Shown here: piece by piece, positions 45,776-55,772 of the stretch
Position numbering within the stretch: position 1 is the stretch's first letter
Layout: each line of letters begins with the position of its first letter
Assembly (NCBI RefSeq): GCF_023336735.1
Contig: NZ_JAMBAQ010000005.1
Location: 49,812-113,811 of the forward strand
Source: Moraxella oculi
GTDB taxonomy: Bacteria; Pseudomonadota; Gammaproteobacteria; Pseudomonadales; Moraxellaceae
Direction of reading: 5' to 3'
Length of the DNA stretch: 64,000 nucleotides
Notes under the pieces: generated by a model
Seen by the model: the letters and a program-made list of their open reading frames with translations, nothing else
What the model was told of the DNA's origin: nothing
Databases searched by the model: none
Program-made: the position numbers and the translations under genes

Positions 45776-48700
45776 TCAGACGCTTGCCATCAAGCTGGCA
45801 TTACCACCTGCAGCGGTGGTATTGTGGCTTTGACTGATTTCATGATATAAGCGAGCGATGTCTAAGGTGTGTGTCGCATCAATCACACGGCGAATTGGCC
45901 CGTCTAAACCTGCCAAACGCACTTGTTCATCTGTCGGCATTGGCTCAAGGCAGATGACGGTGTGGCAGTTGTCAACTCCTGTTTGTTCCATGACGATGAG
46001 GGCATCGCCAAAACGCTCGCTATGCTCCGCCAGCACATGGGTTGGTGTGATGACCATGCGAATGCCATTGGCAGATAGTGCCACCAAGGCGTTGAGCGAG
46101 TTGATGAGATTGCCTCCATAAATGGCAACTGCATCAGGGGATTGCCATGATAGAGTGTTGCGTTCGCCAGTAGGGCCTGGCAGCGTGAGGGATGCACCGT
46201 TTAGGCAATTTGTCTTAGACTGATTGGCGATGTGGTTTAACTGCTGGCTTTGATTGTCTGTGATGCCGATTTGTCTGATGGCCATGATGACTTGGTCTAA
46301 TAGAGTGTCGTCGGCATGTCCAAGCTGGTCAACTGTGGGAATGTGCCAAGAATCCAAGCGGCTTAATCGCTGTAAATAAAATGGACCGCCAGCCTTGGGG
46401 CCTGTGCCACTCATGCCATGACCACCAAACGGCTGCACCCCCACGACCGCACCGACGATATTGCGATTGATATAGATATTGCCTGCTTCAATGCGGCTGC
46501 TGATGTCATCAATCGCAGCATCGATTCGACTGTGAATGCCATGCGTTAAGGCGAAACCTTTTTTATTGATGCTGTCAATCAAATCATGCAGTTCATGTTT
46601 TGCAAAACGCACGACATGTAATACAGGACCGAACACTTCTTTTTTAAGTTGTGCTAAGTTTTGTAGTTCGAACATGATGGGTGCGACAAAAGTTCCCTGA
46701 TCTTTTGAGCGAATTTTCACTTCATGAAAAGGTGAGGTTTGTTTTAGGGTGTTGATGTGATGAAGCAGATTGTCTTGCGCTTCAGCATCAATGACAGGAC
46801 CGACATCGGTAGAAAGACAAGTAGGGTTATCCACCACCAATTCATCCATGGCACCTTTAATCATCTCAATCATATGATCTGCAATGTCTTCTTGGACGCA
46901 TAAAATACGCAATGCTGAGCAACGCTGACCTGCCGAATCAAACGCAGATGCCAACACATCAGCACACACCTGTTCTGGTAGGGCGGTAGAATCGACAATC
47001 ATCGCATTCATACCGCCAGTTTCAGCGATAAGTACAGGGTTGTCTGTACGCTTTGCCAAAATGCCATTGATGCGTTTGGCGACATCGGTTGATCCTGTAA
47101 AAATTACGCCACCGATACGATCATCATTGGTCAAAGCAGCACCAACATCGCCTGAACCCAGCACCAGTTGTAAAGCGTCTTGTGGCACGCCAGCTTCATG
47201 AAGCCAGCTGACTGCCAGATGGGCAATCAGAGATGTTTGTTCGGCAGGCTTGGCAACAACTGTATTACCTGCCGCCAAGGCTGACACCACCTCACCGACA
47301 AAAATCGCCAATGGAAAATTCCAAGGACTGATGGCCACCATTGTACCAATGGGGCTATTAAGATTCAGTCGTTCGATTTCATCTGCATAGTAACGACAAA
47401 AATCCACCGCCTCCCTGACTTCAGCAATGGCGTTTGGCAGAGTTTTGCCAGCCTCTCGTACAGCGATCATCATCAGTAATGCCATGCGAGTTGGGTTTTC
47501 CATCAAATCAGCAAAATGGCGTAGTATGGTAGCTCTTTGAGCTGGTGGGGTCGCCTGCCAGCCACTTTGTGCATTGATTGCGGCAGTGATGACCTCATGG
47601 ATGCTGTTGAGATTGATGAATGATACTTGACCGACGATGTCATTGTGATTGGCAGGATTGTTAATAACATGGGGGGCTTGATGCTGAACACTGATGCTGG
47701 TTAGGGATTTGATGTTAAAATCAATTTGAGTGGCGGCGTTCATATTGGCTTCAAGAGTGGTCAATACATGCTCGTTTGATAGGTCCATGCCATAGGAATT
47801 TTTGCGTTCGCCATAGATGTGGCGTGGCTTTGGTGTGAGTGGATTGGTGGTGATGTGATGAATATCTATTTCATCTAGTGGCGATGTGGTCAGCTCATCA
47901 ATGCTGACTTTTTCATCAACGATTCGATTGACGAATGATGAATTGGCACCGTTTTCTAGCAAGCGGCGAACCAAGTAAGCAAGCAGTGTTTTGTGCGTTC
48001 CAACAGGTGCGTAGATACGCACACGACGATCTAGGTTTTTTTCGCCAACCACTTGGTCATATAGGGTCTCACCCATGCCATGCAAACACTGAAATTCAAA
48101 GTCTTTGCCCTTGCCCATCTGGTAGATGGTGGCAAGACTTTGGGCGTTATGGGTGGCAAACTGTGGAAAAATGGCATCTTGGGCGGCAAGTAGCTTTTTG
48201 GCACACGCCAAATAAGACACATCGGTATGAACCTTTCTTGTATAGACAGGGTAATCATTCATGCCATCAACTTGAGCCCATTTGATTTCACTGTCCCAAT
48301 AGGCTCCTTTCACCAAGCGAATCATCAATTTTTGATGATGGCGGCGAGCTAAGTCAATTAAGTAATCGATGACATAAGGGCAGCGTTTTTGGTAGGCTTG
48401 CACCACAAAACCAATGCCGTTAAAGCCTGCCAAGTCAGGGTCGGACACCAGCTTTTCCATCAAATCCAATGAAAGCTCTAAACGGTTGGCTTCTTCGGCA
48501 TCGATATTTAAACCAATGTCATACTCTTTGGCAAGTACAAACAAGGCTTTTAGGCGTGGCAATAGCTCAGTCATCACTCGCTTGTGCTGGGCTCGTGCAT
48601 AGCGTGGATGAATGGCGGATAATTTGACAGAAATCCCATTGCCATCGTACACACCACGACCTTGTGCATCTTTGCCGATGGCGTGAATGGCAGTGACATA

Positions 48701-49357
48701 GTCATTATAATAACGGTCAGCATCCGCCTCGGTCATCGCTGCCTCGCCAAGCATGTCGAAGCTGAATCGATAGCCAAGCTTTTCACGCTCTTTGCCGTTA
48801 GCCAATGCTTCTTTGATGGTCTGACCTGTAACAAACTGCTGACCTAAGATTTTCATGGCATGATTAACACCAGCACGAATGAAAGGTGCACCACCTTTTT
48901 GAATGATGCGAGTCAGTGCAGAGCCTAAACCATCTGAGGTCGGTTGGGTGAGTTTGCCAGTTAATACCAAGCCCCAAGCGGCAGCATTGACAAACATTGA
49001 TGGGCTATTGCCGACATGACTTTTCCAGTCGCCATCAGACAGCTTGTCTTGAATGAGTTGATCGCGTGTGGCAATGTCTGGAATGCGTAATAATGACTCA
49101 GCCAGACACATGAGTGCCACGCCTTCTTCACTTGATAAAGAAAACTCCTGCATGAGTGCGTCCACGCCTGACGACTTGCTGCGGTTGGTGCGTACTTGAG
49201 TGATGAGTTGGTGGGAAAGCGTGCGAATCTCTTGCTTTTGTGTGGCATCAAAATCGAGGGTGCTAACAAGGGTTTTTACTGCGGTGGGTTCATCTAGGCG
49301 ATAGGCTGAAGTGATGGCGTCACGAAGCGTGCTTTGGGAATGCGTAAAGTGAAACAT
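45776..49357 (-). CDS. putA: Bifunctional proline dehydrogenase / P5C dehydrogenase
   Basis: 1193 residues. It oxidises proline to glutamate in two steps. The FAD-dependent proline dehydrogenase half spans about residues 60-460 (GKEREKLGYRFSFDMLGEAA, IHPRYARAQHKRVM, LMIRLVKGAYWDSEIKWAQ, CLHGMGETLYDQV). The aldehyde dehydrogenase half spans about 560-1000 (VAISPWNFPLAIFVGE, FTGSTDVAKRING, ETGGMNAMIVDS, and SAGQRCSALRILCVQED with the catalytic Cys). A C-terminal extension follows. There is no N-terminal ribbon-helix-helix domain, so unlike E. coli PutA it is not a transcriptional repressor. Confidence 0.95.
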   Translation of the reverse strand: MFHFTHSQSTLRDAITSAYRLDEPTAVKTLVSTLDFDATQKQEIRTLSHQLITQVRTNRSKSSGVDALMQEFSLSSEEGVALMCLAESLLRIPDIATRDQLIQDKLSDGDWKSHVGNSPSMFVNAAAWGLVLTGKLTQPTSDGLGSALTRIIQKGGAPFIRAGVNHAMKILGQQFVTGQTIKEALANGKEREKLGYRFSFDMLGEAAMTEADADRYYNDYVTAIHAIGKDAQGRGVYDGNGISVKLSAIHPRYARAQHKRVMTELLPRLKALFVLAKEYDIGLNIDAEEANRLELSLDLMEKLVSDPDLAGFNGIGFVVQAYQKRCPYVIDYLIDLARRHHQKLMIRLVKGAYWDSEIKWAQVDGMNDYPVYTRKVHTDVSYLACAKKLLAAQDAIFPQFATHNAQSLATIYQMGKGKDFEFQCLHGMGETLYDQVVGEKNLDRRVRIYAPVGTHKTLLAYLVRRLLENGANSSFVNRIVDEKVSIDELTTSPLDEIDIHHITTNPLTPKPRHIYGERKNSYGMDLSNEHVLTTLEANMNAATQIDFNIKSLTSISVQHQAPHVINNPANHNDIVGQVSFINLNSIHEVITAAINAQSGWQATPPAQRATILRHFADLMENPTRMALLMMIAVREAGKTLPNAIAEVREAVDFCRYYADEIERLNLNSPIGTMVAISPWNFPLAIFVGEVVSALAAGNTVVAKPAEQTSLIAHLAVSWLHEAGVPQDALQLVLGSGDVGAALTNDDRIGGVIFTGSTDVAKRINGILAKRTDNPVLIAETGGMNAMIVDSTALPEQVCADVLASAFDSAGQRCSALRILCVQEDIADHMIEMIKGAMDELVVDNPTCLSTDVGPVIDAEAQDNLLHHINTLKQTSPFHEVKIRSKDQGTFVAPIMFELQNLAQLKKEVFGPVLHVVRFAKHELHDLIDSINKKGFALTHGIHSRIDAAIDDISSRIEAGNIYINRNIVGAVVGVQPFGGHGMSGTGPKAGGPFYLQRLSRLDSWHIPTVDQLGHADDTLLDQVIMAIRQIGITDNQSQQLNHIANQSKTNCLNGASLTLPGPTGERNTLSWQSPDAVAIYGGNLINSLNALVALSANGIRMVITPTHVLAEHSERFGDALIVMEQTGVDNCHTVICLEPMPTDEQVRLAGLDGPIRRVIDATHTLDIARLYHEISQSHNTTAAGGNASLMASV

Positions 49358-49540
49358 GATGCGTCCTTTAAGAAAGATGAAGAATCTTTTTTGTGGTGAT
49401 TTTGTTTATTTTAAAGAGATATTATATCATCATCTTTAAAAAAATTCCCAATCAAAAATATCAAGCCGATTTTTCATCATCATAATTTTTTTTGGTGATT
49501 AACCAAGCTTTGATCATGGTGTCAATCGATGGGCATAAAA

Positions 49541-49573
49541 AAATGCGACCGACATTAAGCCTTGGTCGCATTT
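49541..49573 (-). terminator. Terminator of the L,D-transpeptidase gene
   Basis: A 10-bp stem AAATGCGACC (49541-49550) and GGTCGCATTT (49564-49573), 13-base loop, T run on the minus strand, 21 bases after the stop. Confidence 0.88.
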
Positions 49574-49593
49574 GAATGGGTTGGTTATTAAGG

Positions 49594-50691
49594 TTAACGA
49601 ATCTCAACCGAAGCACCATTTTGAATGTTGGCATAAAGTTCCAAGACATCCCAGTTGGTCAAGCGAATGCAGCCAAGCGAAGACTGGCGACTGATGCCCT
49701 CTGGAATTGGCGAGCCATGAATGCCGTAGCTGGGCTTATTCAGACCCATCCAAACAACACCGACAGGGCTGTTAGGACCTGGAGGTAAGATGAAATGCTT
49801 TTTATTGGTTGGGCTGTCTCGATTGACAGTGGCCTTATAATGCGGCATTTTAACTTTATTGATGATCTTAAATGTGCCGCCAGGCGTAGAGGTTGCTGAA
49901 CTGCCGACAGTGATTGGATAAGTAGCGACCAGTTGATTGCCATCATAAGCATACAGTATGTTGGTGCTGCGATCAGCAATCACACGAGTAACACGCTTGG
50001 ATGCTGGCTTGCCAGTATTGATGACAGTGATGGTCTCTCCTTCAATAAAGCGTTTGTTGGCATTAAGTTTTTTGAGATATTTGACATCCATGTGAAAGCG
50101 TTCGCCAAGCATCTCTTGGATGTTCTCATAACTTAATGCTTTTAGTTTTGAACGAGATTCTGCATCGCTGGGCAATGTTTTATAAGGACCTTTGACATCG
50201 TCTTTGGTGATGGTATAAGACACTAAGACTGGCTGATCGGCATCAATGTTTTGAGTCAGTGCAAGCCATGTTGCCTCATTCATCTTGCCTGTGGCTTCAA
50301 GGTTGTGCATTGTTTGAAAATTAATCAACGCTTTTTTGCTATTCATGCCCCATCCGCCATCAATTGGACCTGGGCTGGCATGATTCCAATCAAGCAATAC
50401 CTGCATTTTTACCGTCATGGCGGTATTGACTTTCATGTCTGGCGACCAAGTGGCGGTATTGACTTTTCTGGCGTAATCAGACAGATTGACGGTGGTGGTG
50501 CGTTTACCACCTTGTTCGATGCTTTGAATGGAGGTGGTATCAATCGCATTGCCATCTTGAACCACTTCGCCATCAATGATATCGCCATCGCTTTGTGCGT
50601 CATTGTGCGGTTCATTTGCCAAGGCCATGCTGCTAAAACATAAAGACAGCCATAGTAATGTTGTGCTGATGATTTTTTTGTGATGTGCCAT
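49594..50691 (-). CDS. L,D-transpeptidase (YkuD) with a peptidoglycan-binding domain
   Basis: 365 residues, exported: signal peptide with core LLWLSLCFSSMALA. A peptidoglycan-binding-1-like domain (MTVKMQVLLDWNHASPGPIDGGWGMNSKKALINFQ) lies at about residues 92-140, then a LysM-like part, then the YkuD domain with DRSTNILYAYDGNQLVATYPI and the catalytic motif HGSPIPEG and SSLGCIRL, Cys341 being the nucleophile. It forms 3-3 cross-links or attaches proteins to peptidoglycan. Confidence 0.93.
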   Translation of the reverse strand: MAHHKKIISTTLLWLSLCFSSMALANEPHNDAQSDGDIIDGEVVQDGNAIDTTSIQSIEQGGKRTTTVNLSDYARKVNTATWSPDMKVNTAMTVKMQVLLDWNHASPGPIDGGWGMNSKKALINFQTMHNLEATGKMNEATWLALTQNIDADQPVLVSYTITKDDVKGPYKTLPSDAESRSKLKALSYENIQEMLGERFHMDVKYLKKLNANKRFIEGETITVINTGKPASKRVTRVIADRSTNILYAYDGNQLVATYPITVGSSATSTPGGTFKIINKVKMPHYKATVNRDSPTNKKHFILPPGPNSPVGVVWMGLNKPSYGIHGSPIPEGISRQSSLGCIRLTNWDVLELYANIQNGASVEIR

Positions 50692-50810
50692 AAAATTGCC
50701 GATTTGATTAAGTTTGATTAAGCTGGTAAAAGCTGGTCATCATACCATAATTCGATATGCCTTAAAAGCATAAACTGTCGTATTCATTGCTCAAATTAAG
50801 CATTAAGATT

Positions 50811-50852
50811 GAACTCATTAAATGATGAATGTGTTCATCATTTAATGAGTTC
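50811..50852. repeat. Perfect 19-bp inverted repeat overlapping a stop codon
   Basis: Arms 50811-50829 and 50834-50852 pair without mismatch around the loop TGTG. The right arm contains the last four codons and the TGA stop of the SIMPL gene (minus strand). No T run follows, so it is not a standard terminator, though it could stop or protect the transcript. Confidence 0.85.
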
Positions 50853-51527
50853 AATGGTACCGCTGGCATCGTAGATGATGGTGCTTTTGCCACTTTCAAA
50901 ATTGGGTGATTCTAAGTCTGCACGAGCTTGCCTTGTCATTGACATCATGGTCAAAGGTCTGGCGTGCAAGGTGTTGTCTTGACCAAGCTGTACAGAGACG
51001 ATTTTATAATCGTTAGCACCAAAAGCTTGACTGATCGTCAAAGCTTCTTCTTGAAAGCGTTTGACTGCATCTAAGGTCAGTTGTTTTTTGATGTCATCGC
51101 TTGTCTTGGACGACACATGAAATGACAAGTCATCAAGCGTCATTTTTGCCTGTAAATCAGCAATCAGCTGACTGGCTTGCTCAAAATCTTGGCTTTTGAT
51201 ATCAAGAGATGCCGACCCTGTGAAACCTGTGATGATGTCATTATGGTTGTATCTAGGATAGGTGCTGTGATGCGAGGTTTTGACGGTAACCGATGGGTAC
51301 TTTTTGGCGATGATGAGTGCGTCATTGATGCTTCGGTTGAGTGTGTTGGCAACTTCTTTGGCGGTTTTTGCTTGGGCGGTCTTGCTAAGACTGGCACGCA
51401 TTTCGTCATTGGCGACTTCTTGCTTGGCACTTACGCCAAAACTGATGTGATTATAGCTACTTTGTTCGGCATGTGCGACCGTTAAGGTAAGAGCGGCTAA
51501 AATGGGTGTCAATTGAACCAAACGCAT
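50838..51527 (-). CDS. SIMPL-domain (DUF541) periplasmic protein
   Basis: About 229 residues with a Sec signal peptide (LTPILAALTLTVAHA, cleavage near residue 20). The mature part carries the SIMPL pattern ISFGVSAKQEVANDEMRASLS, VKTSHHSTYPRY and VSVQLGQD. Homologues (E. coli YggE) are periplasmic and linked to oxidative stress, but the mechanism is unknown. The start ATG at 51527 follows AAGGAG, ruling out the longer frame. The 3' end lies within the 19-bp inverted repeat. Confidence 0.9.
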   Translation of the reverse strand: MRLVQLTPILAALTLTVAHAEQSSYNHISFGVSAKQEVANDEMRASLSKTAQAKTAKEVANTLNRSINDALIIAKKYPSVTVKTSHHSTYPRYNHNDIITGFTGSASLDIKSQDFEQASQLIADLQAKMTLDDLSFHVSSKTSDDIKKQLTLDAVKRFQEEALTISQAFGANDYKIVSVQLGQDNTLHARPLTMMSMTRQARADLESPNFESGKSTIIYDASGTIELIK

Positions 51528-51739
51528 GAATACTCCTTGGTGGTTAACGAATTGAAATATGATGGTTTGTGCGTTCTGATGCGTTCTTAGCATCTTAATC
51601 ATCAATGAAAACCATTTTAATCAAATCAATCCTGCGTTGCTGTATATATTTGTAACCATGAACAAACAGATGCTGTGTTCGACCATGTCATGGGTCATGG
51701 TGGAGTGATCTGTTCATACAATAATCGGTAGGTATCGCA

Positions 51740-52870
51740 TTAAAATGTAACAACACGATGGGGTCGTGTGGTGGTGCGACACATCACCTCATAGCCAATC
51801 GTGCCTGCACATGCGGCAATCTCATCAATGCTTGGTGCGTCTTTCATGCCCCATAAAACAATGCTTGTGCCTATATCGGCAGTGGCAATGTCGGTCAAGT
51901 CAATCATCATGATATCCATTGCCACACGCCCAACGATGGGCGTGCGAATGACTTGTCCATCGACCACCACGCCTACCCAAGCCCCCGCTACCACCCTGGG
52001 GTAACCATCCCCATAGCCACAGCTGATGATGCCGATGCGACTAGATCGCTTGGCTGTCCAAAGTGCCCCATAGCTGACCGTGTCTCCTTTATTTAGTCTT
52101 TGTATTGCCATGACGCTGGTGGTCAATGTCATGGCTGGCTTCAATCCAAGCTCATCGGCAGTGATGTGAGCAAAAGGGCTGGATCCATAAAGCATGATGC
52201 CTGTGCGCACCCAGTCATAATGGCAATTTGGCTGACTGATAATCCCCGCAGAATTGCATAATGATGCTTGGATTTTATCATCAACGGTATTGCAAAGCGT
52301 GTCAAGCAATTCTTTAAACAGCGTGATTTGTTTGTCGGTGATGAGGCTGTTTGGTTCATCAGCACAGGCGAAATGGCTGGTTAAAATCAGTTGATAACCA
52401 TTTTTGTGCAGTGCTTTGGCTGCATCTATTGCACCTTGTTTATCAAACCCTAAGCGGTTCATGCCAGTGTTGTATTTTAGCCAAATGGTATTAGTTAAGC
52501 TGCCTTGGCTGGCAGGGTGTTTGATGGCGAATTCAAGCTGTTCTTTGCCATGAATCACGCAACCAAAGCCATGTTCTAAAGCAATGAGCCATTCAGCTTC
52601 ACTAAAAACCCCTTCAATGAGTATGATGGGCTTTTTCATGCCTAGGGCGTTACAAGTGCTTTGAACGGCTAACGCCTCACTCATGCATGCCACCCCAAAA
52701 GCATCGGCATCTTGTAGTCCCAATAGGGTATGTGCGATGCCATGCCCATAGGCATCGGCCTTAACCATCGCCAACACCTTAGCAGGGTGATGAGGGTTTA
52801 GGGTGTTTTTGATGGCATTTAAATTATGTGCCAAAGCGGCGTGATTGATGATGATGCTGGTGTTTCGCAT
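51740..52870 (-). CDS. alr: Alanine racemase
   Basis: 376 residues, PLP enzyme that provides D-alanine for peptidoglycan. Seen: the PLP lysine Lys37 in AMVKADAYGHG, LKYNTGMNRLGF, SLCNSAGI, VRTGIMLYG, the second catalytic base tyrosine in DTVSYGALW, and IGIISCGYGDGYPR, VGRVAMDIMMIDLT. The ATG at 52870 is chosen; an in-frame GTG lies four codons upstream. It follows dnaB on the minus strand, a common dnaB-alr order. Confidence 0.95.
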   Translation of the reverse strand: MRNTSIIINHAALAHNLNAIKNTLNPHHPAKVLAMVKADAYGHGIAHTLLGLQDADAFGVACMSEALAVQSTCNALGMKKPIILIEGVFSEAEWLIALEHGFGCVIHGKEQLEFAIKHPASQGSLTNTIWLKYNTGMNRLGFDKQGAIDAAKALHKNGYQLILTSHFACADEPNSLITDKQITLFKELLDTLCNTVDDKIQASLCNSAGIISQPNCHYDWVRTGIMLYGSSPFAHITADELGLKPAMTLTTSVMAIQRLNKGDTVSYGALWTAKRSSRIGIISCGYGDGYPRVVAGAWVGVVVDGQVIRTPIVGRVAMDIMMIDLTDIATADIGTSIVLWGMKDAPSIDEIAACAGTIGYEVMCRTTTRPHRVVTF

Positions 52871-52981
52871 GGTTTGTATCACTGATGTTGGTAGGGGTGT
52901 GTGTTATTCATCAACATGCCACAAGGTTTATATTGATGAAGGTGAAAAAATTCCTAGGCTGATAAAGAGGTGGATGTCAGA

Positions 52982-54397
52982 TTACTCTTCATAATCATCT
53001 GGGACGCCATGACCTGCAATGAAATTACTAAATCGTGTGAACTGCCCTTCAAATTTTAGCGGTACTGTGCCAATCGGGCCATTACGCTGCTTGCCAATGA
53101 TGATCTCAGCAAAGCCTTTATTATCCGCCTTGTCTTTGTTGTACACTTCATCACGATAGATGAACATGATGAGATCGGCATCTTGCTCAATCGCTCCAGA
53201 TTCACGCAAGTCTGACATGACTGGGCGTTTGTTTGGTCGCTGTTCAAGGCTTCGGTTGAGTTGTGATAATGCTACGACAGGGCAATTCATTTCACGAGCC
53301 AATGCCTTGATGCTGCGACTGATTTCACCGATTTCACCAACACGATTATTCTCCATGCCTGGAACTTTCATCAGCTGTAGATAGTCTATGATGATCATGC
53401 CTAGACCGCCATCATGATTTTTTGCGATACGGCGACAGGTGGAGCGAAGTTCGTTTGGTGGTAGGTTGTTGCGAGCATCAACATACAAATGCGTGTCTTG
53501 TAGCATGGTGATGGCGGTAGAAAGCTGAGCCCATTCTTGTTCGCTCATGTTACCTGAACGCAAGTTGGTTTGATTGATCTGTCCCAATGATGACAGCATG
53601 CGAGTAACGATGGATTCGGCGGGCATTTCCATGGAAAATACCACCACGGGCAGCCCTTGCATGAGTACAGACTCTGCCAGATTCATCGCAAAGGTGGTCT
53701 TACCCATTGATGGTCTTGCCGCCACGACAATCATATCGCCTTTTTGCAGACCTTGGGTTTTGTTGTTCAGTTCTTCAAATGGGGTGCTAAGCCCAATCAT
53801 TGAGCCGTCTCGTGCTTTGAGTTCGGCAAGTTGATTGGTAACATTAGTTAAAATATCAGTAATATTTTGTACTCCTTGCTTGCCTGTGCCGCTGCTGTAA
53901 TTTTCATTGATGCGAAAAATGTCAGCTTCCACGGTATCTAATATGTCGCTGACGGTTTGCTTTTTTGGGTGGTAGGCCAAATTAAGCATGTTATTGGCAG
54001 ACTTGATCAGTTGTCGATACACTGAAAGCTCACGCACACGCTCAGCATACGGCACAAGATTGAACATTGTGGCTGGGCTTTGGTTGATTTGCATCAGATA
54101 CTCTTCACCCCCTGCGGCATTGAGCAGATTTTGGGTGTTGAGGTGATCGTACACCATTAAGCTGTCGTAAGGTTGATTGACTTTGGATAAATGGGCGATG
54201 GCACGAAAGATGTGTTTGTGCCTTTCTCCATAGAAGTCATCCTCTTTGATGATGTTATCAATGCTCTCAAACGACTCATCAATACTCATCAAAGAAGCAA
54301 GCAATGCTTGTTCGATATCAATGCTGTGCGGTGGTTGTAAGCTTAATAAATCATCAACTTTTGGGGTTGAGGTATTGTTTTGAGTAACTGTATTCAT
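52982..54397 (-). CDS. dnaB: Replicative DNA helicase
   Basis: 471 residues. Seen: the N-terminal domain PPHSIDIEQALLASLM, Walker A AARPSMGKTT at residues 226-235, IDYLQLMK (Walker B region), VVALSQLNRSLEQR, SDLRESGAIEQDADLIMFIYRDE, and IIGKQRNGPIGTV. No intein interrupts it. The ATG at 54397 is preferred to a TTG seven codons upstream. It precedes alr in the same direction by 111 bases and is divergent from pdxA. Confidence 0.96.
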   Translation of the reverse strand: MNTVTQNNTSTPKVDDLLSLQPPHSIDIEQALLASLMSIDESFESIDNIIKEDDFYGERHKHIFRAIAHLSKVNQPYDSLMVYDHLNTQNLLNAAGGEEYLMQINQSPATMFNLVPYAERVRELSVYRQLIKSANNMLNLAYHPKKQTVSDILDTVEADIFRINENYSSGTGKQGVQNITDILTNVTNQLAELKARDGSMIGLSTPFEELNNKTQGLQKGDMIVVAARPSMGKTTFAMNLAESVLMQGLPVVVFSMEMPAESIVTRMLSSLGQINQTNLRSGNMSEQEWAQLSTAITMLQDTHLYVDARNNLPPNELRSTCRRIAKNHDGGLGMIIIDYLQLMKVPGMENNRVGEIGEISRSIKALAREMNCPVVALSQLNRSLEQRPNKRPVMSDLRESGAIEQDADLIMFIYRDEVYNKDKADNKGFAEIIIGKQRNGPIGTVPLKFEGQFTRFSNFIAGHGVPDDYEE

Positions 54398-54527
54398 ATC
54401 GCATCTGTCATTGGGCAAATGTTGTTACATGTTCTACCATGATGGAGGTGAATTTTAGCACAAAATGCACCAAATAAATGGTAAAATTTATCCATCAAAC
54501 CGCCAAAACCATCAAGGAAAAATCATC

Positions 54528-55580
54528 ATGCCCGCCACTCATTTTTCCCCAAAAAAACCGCTACTCATCACCACAGGCGAGCCTGCTGGTATTGGCATGG
54601 ACATCATCATTGATGTGCTTTGCCATCAAGATGGCACATTGCCAAAACCGCTATTGATTACCGCAGATGCCCAAGCGTTTTTTGAGCGTGTTGATGAGTT
54701 GCATGCCGTTGGGGCGATTTGTCAAAAGCCACAGCTGACCATCATCAATGAAAGTCAGGCGATGAGCATGACACAAAATGCCAAGTTGCCCAATAATGTG
54801 TGTGTCATCAATACGCCTTGTGATGGCAAAGTAAAAGCAGGGCAGCTTAACATCAATCATGCCACCATGGTGGAAAGGCAGTTGAGTTTGGCACACACAT
54901 TAGCAAGTCATGGTTTGGTGGGTGCGATTGTTACCGCACCCATTCAAAAGTCGGTGATGATTGATGGTGAGGTTTGCCTTGATGATGGTGCTTTGTTTAG
55001 TGGTCATACCGAATATTTCATGCAAAAGGCGAATTGTGATAAAGTGGTGATGATGCTTGCCAATACAAAAATGCGCGTGGCACTTGTTACTACGCACATT
55101 CCTTTAAGCATGGTTGCTGATGCGATCACTCATCAAGAAGTTTGCGACACGGTGCGAATCACGCATGATGCCATGGTCAAGCAGTTTGGGGTGAATCACC
55201 CAAAAATTTTAGTGTGCGGATTAAATCCGCATGCAGGCGAGAATGGCCATTTGGGCGATGAGGAAGTGAATGTCATCAATCCAGCATTACAAACATTCAT
55301 TGATGAGGGCATGGATATCAGCCTTGCCATGCCAGCCGACACGCTGTTTACGGATAAGTATCTGACGCAGGCGGATGTCATCATTGCCATGTATCACGAT
55401 CAAGGGCTGGCACCGCTCAAATCTCATGGCTTTGGTGATACGGTGAACATCACGCTTGGCTTGCCCTATGTACGCACTTCGGTGGATCATGGTACGGCAC
55501 TTGATTTGGCAGGGTCGGGAAGGGCAAATAGTAGTAGTCTAAGACAGGCGATAAAAGTGGCGTGTGAGATGGTGGAGTGA
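54528..55580 (+). CDS. pdxA: 4-hydroxythreonine-4-phosphate dehydrogenase
   Basis: 350 residues, NAD-dependent enzyme of vitamin B6 synthesis. Seen: ITTGEPAGIGMDI near the N-terminus, IVTAPIQKSVM, the metal-binding FSGHTEYF, LVTTHIPLSMVADAI, CGLNPHAGENGHLG, MYHDQGLAPLKSHGF and VDHGTALDLAGSGRAN with metal histidines. The ATG at 54528 follows AAGGA; the longer frame from 54465 is not conserved in type. It converges on the toxin array. Confidence 0.94.
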   Translation: MPATHFSPKKPLLITTGEPAGIGMDIIIDVLCHQDGTLPKPLLITADAQAFFERVDELHAVGAICQKPQLTIINESQAMSMTQNAKLPNNVCVINTPCDGKVKAGQLNINHATMVERQLSLAHTLASHGLVGAIVTAPIQKSVMIDGEVCLDDGALFSGHTEYFMQKANCDKVVMMLANTKMRVALVTTHIPLSMVADAITHQEVCDTVRITHDAMVKQFGVNHPKILVCGLNPHAGENGHLGDEEVNVINPALQTFIDEGMDISLAMPADTLFTDKYLTQADVIIAMYHDQGLAPLKSHGFGDTVNITLGLPYVRTSVDHGTALDLAGSGRANSSSLRQAIKVACEMVE

Positions 55581-55599
55581 TGAGATTGCTTAATCCGTT

Positions 55600-55772
55600 T
55601 AAAGTATGTATCTTAAAAGTTAAGTTGCTGTATTTTCATTGCCTTTCTTAAGTTCCATCATTTAATTGATACCTTAACTCTCTTGCTGAGACAATTTTCT
55701 TGCCTCTCTAAGTAAAAGCTCATCTTGTTTCACAATGGAATGAATACGGTTTTCCCGCATTATGCACCCATA
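55600..55772 (-). pseudogene. Remnant toxin domain of module M6, out of frame
   Basis: Directly after the Hint domain, another minus-strand frame reads RIHSIVKQDELLLREARKLS, then stops, followed by a scrap MMELKKGNENTAT. This looks like the start and middle of a toxin that once followed the Hint domain. Adding one base in the run GGGAAAACC at about 55765-55773 would fuse it as HNAGKNRIHSIV. Further stops show that the toxin is dead in any case. The toxin family is not certain. Confidence 0.45.
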
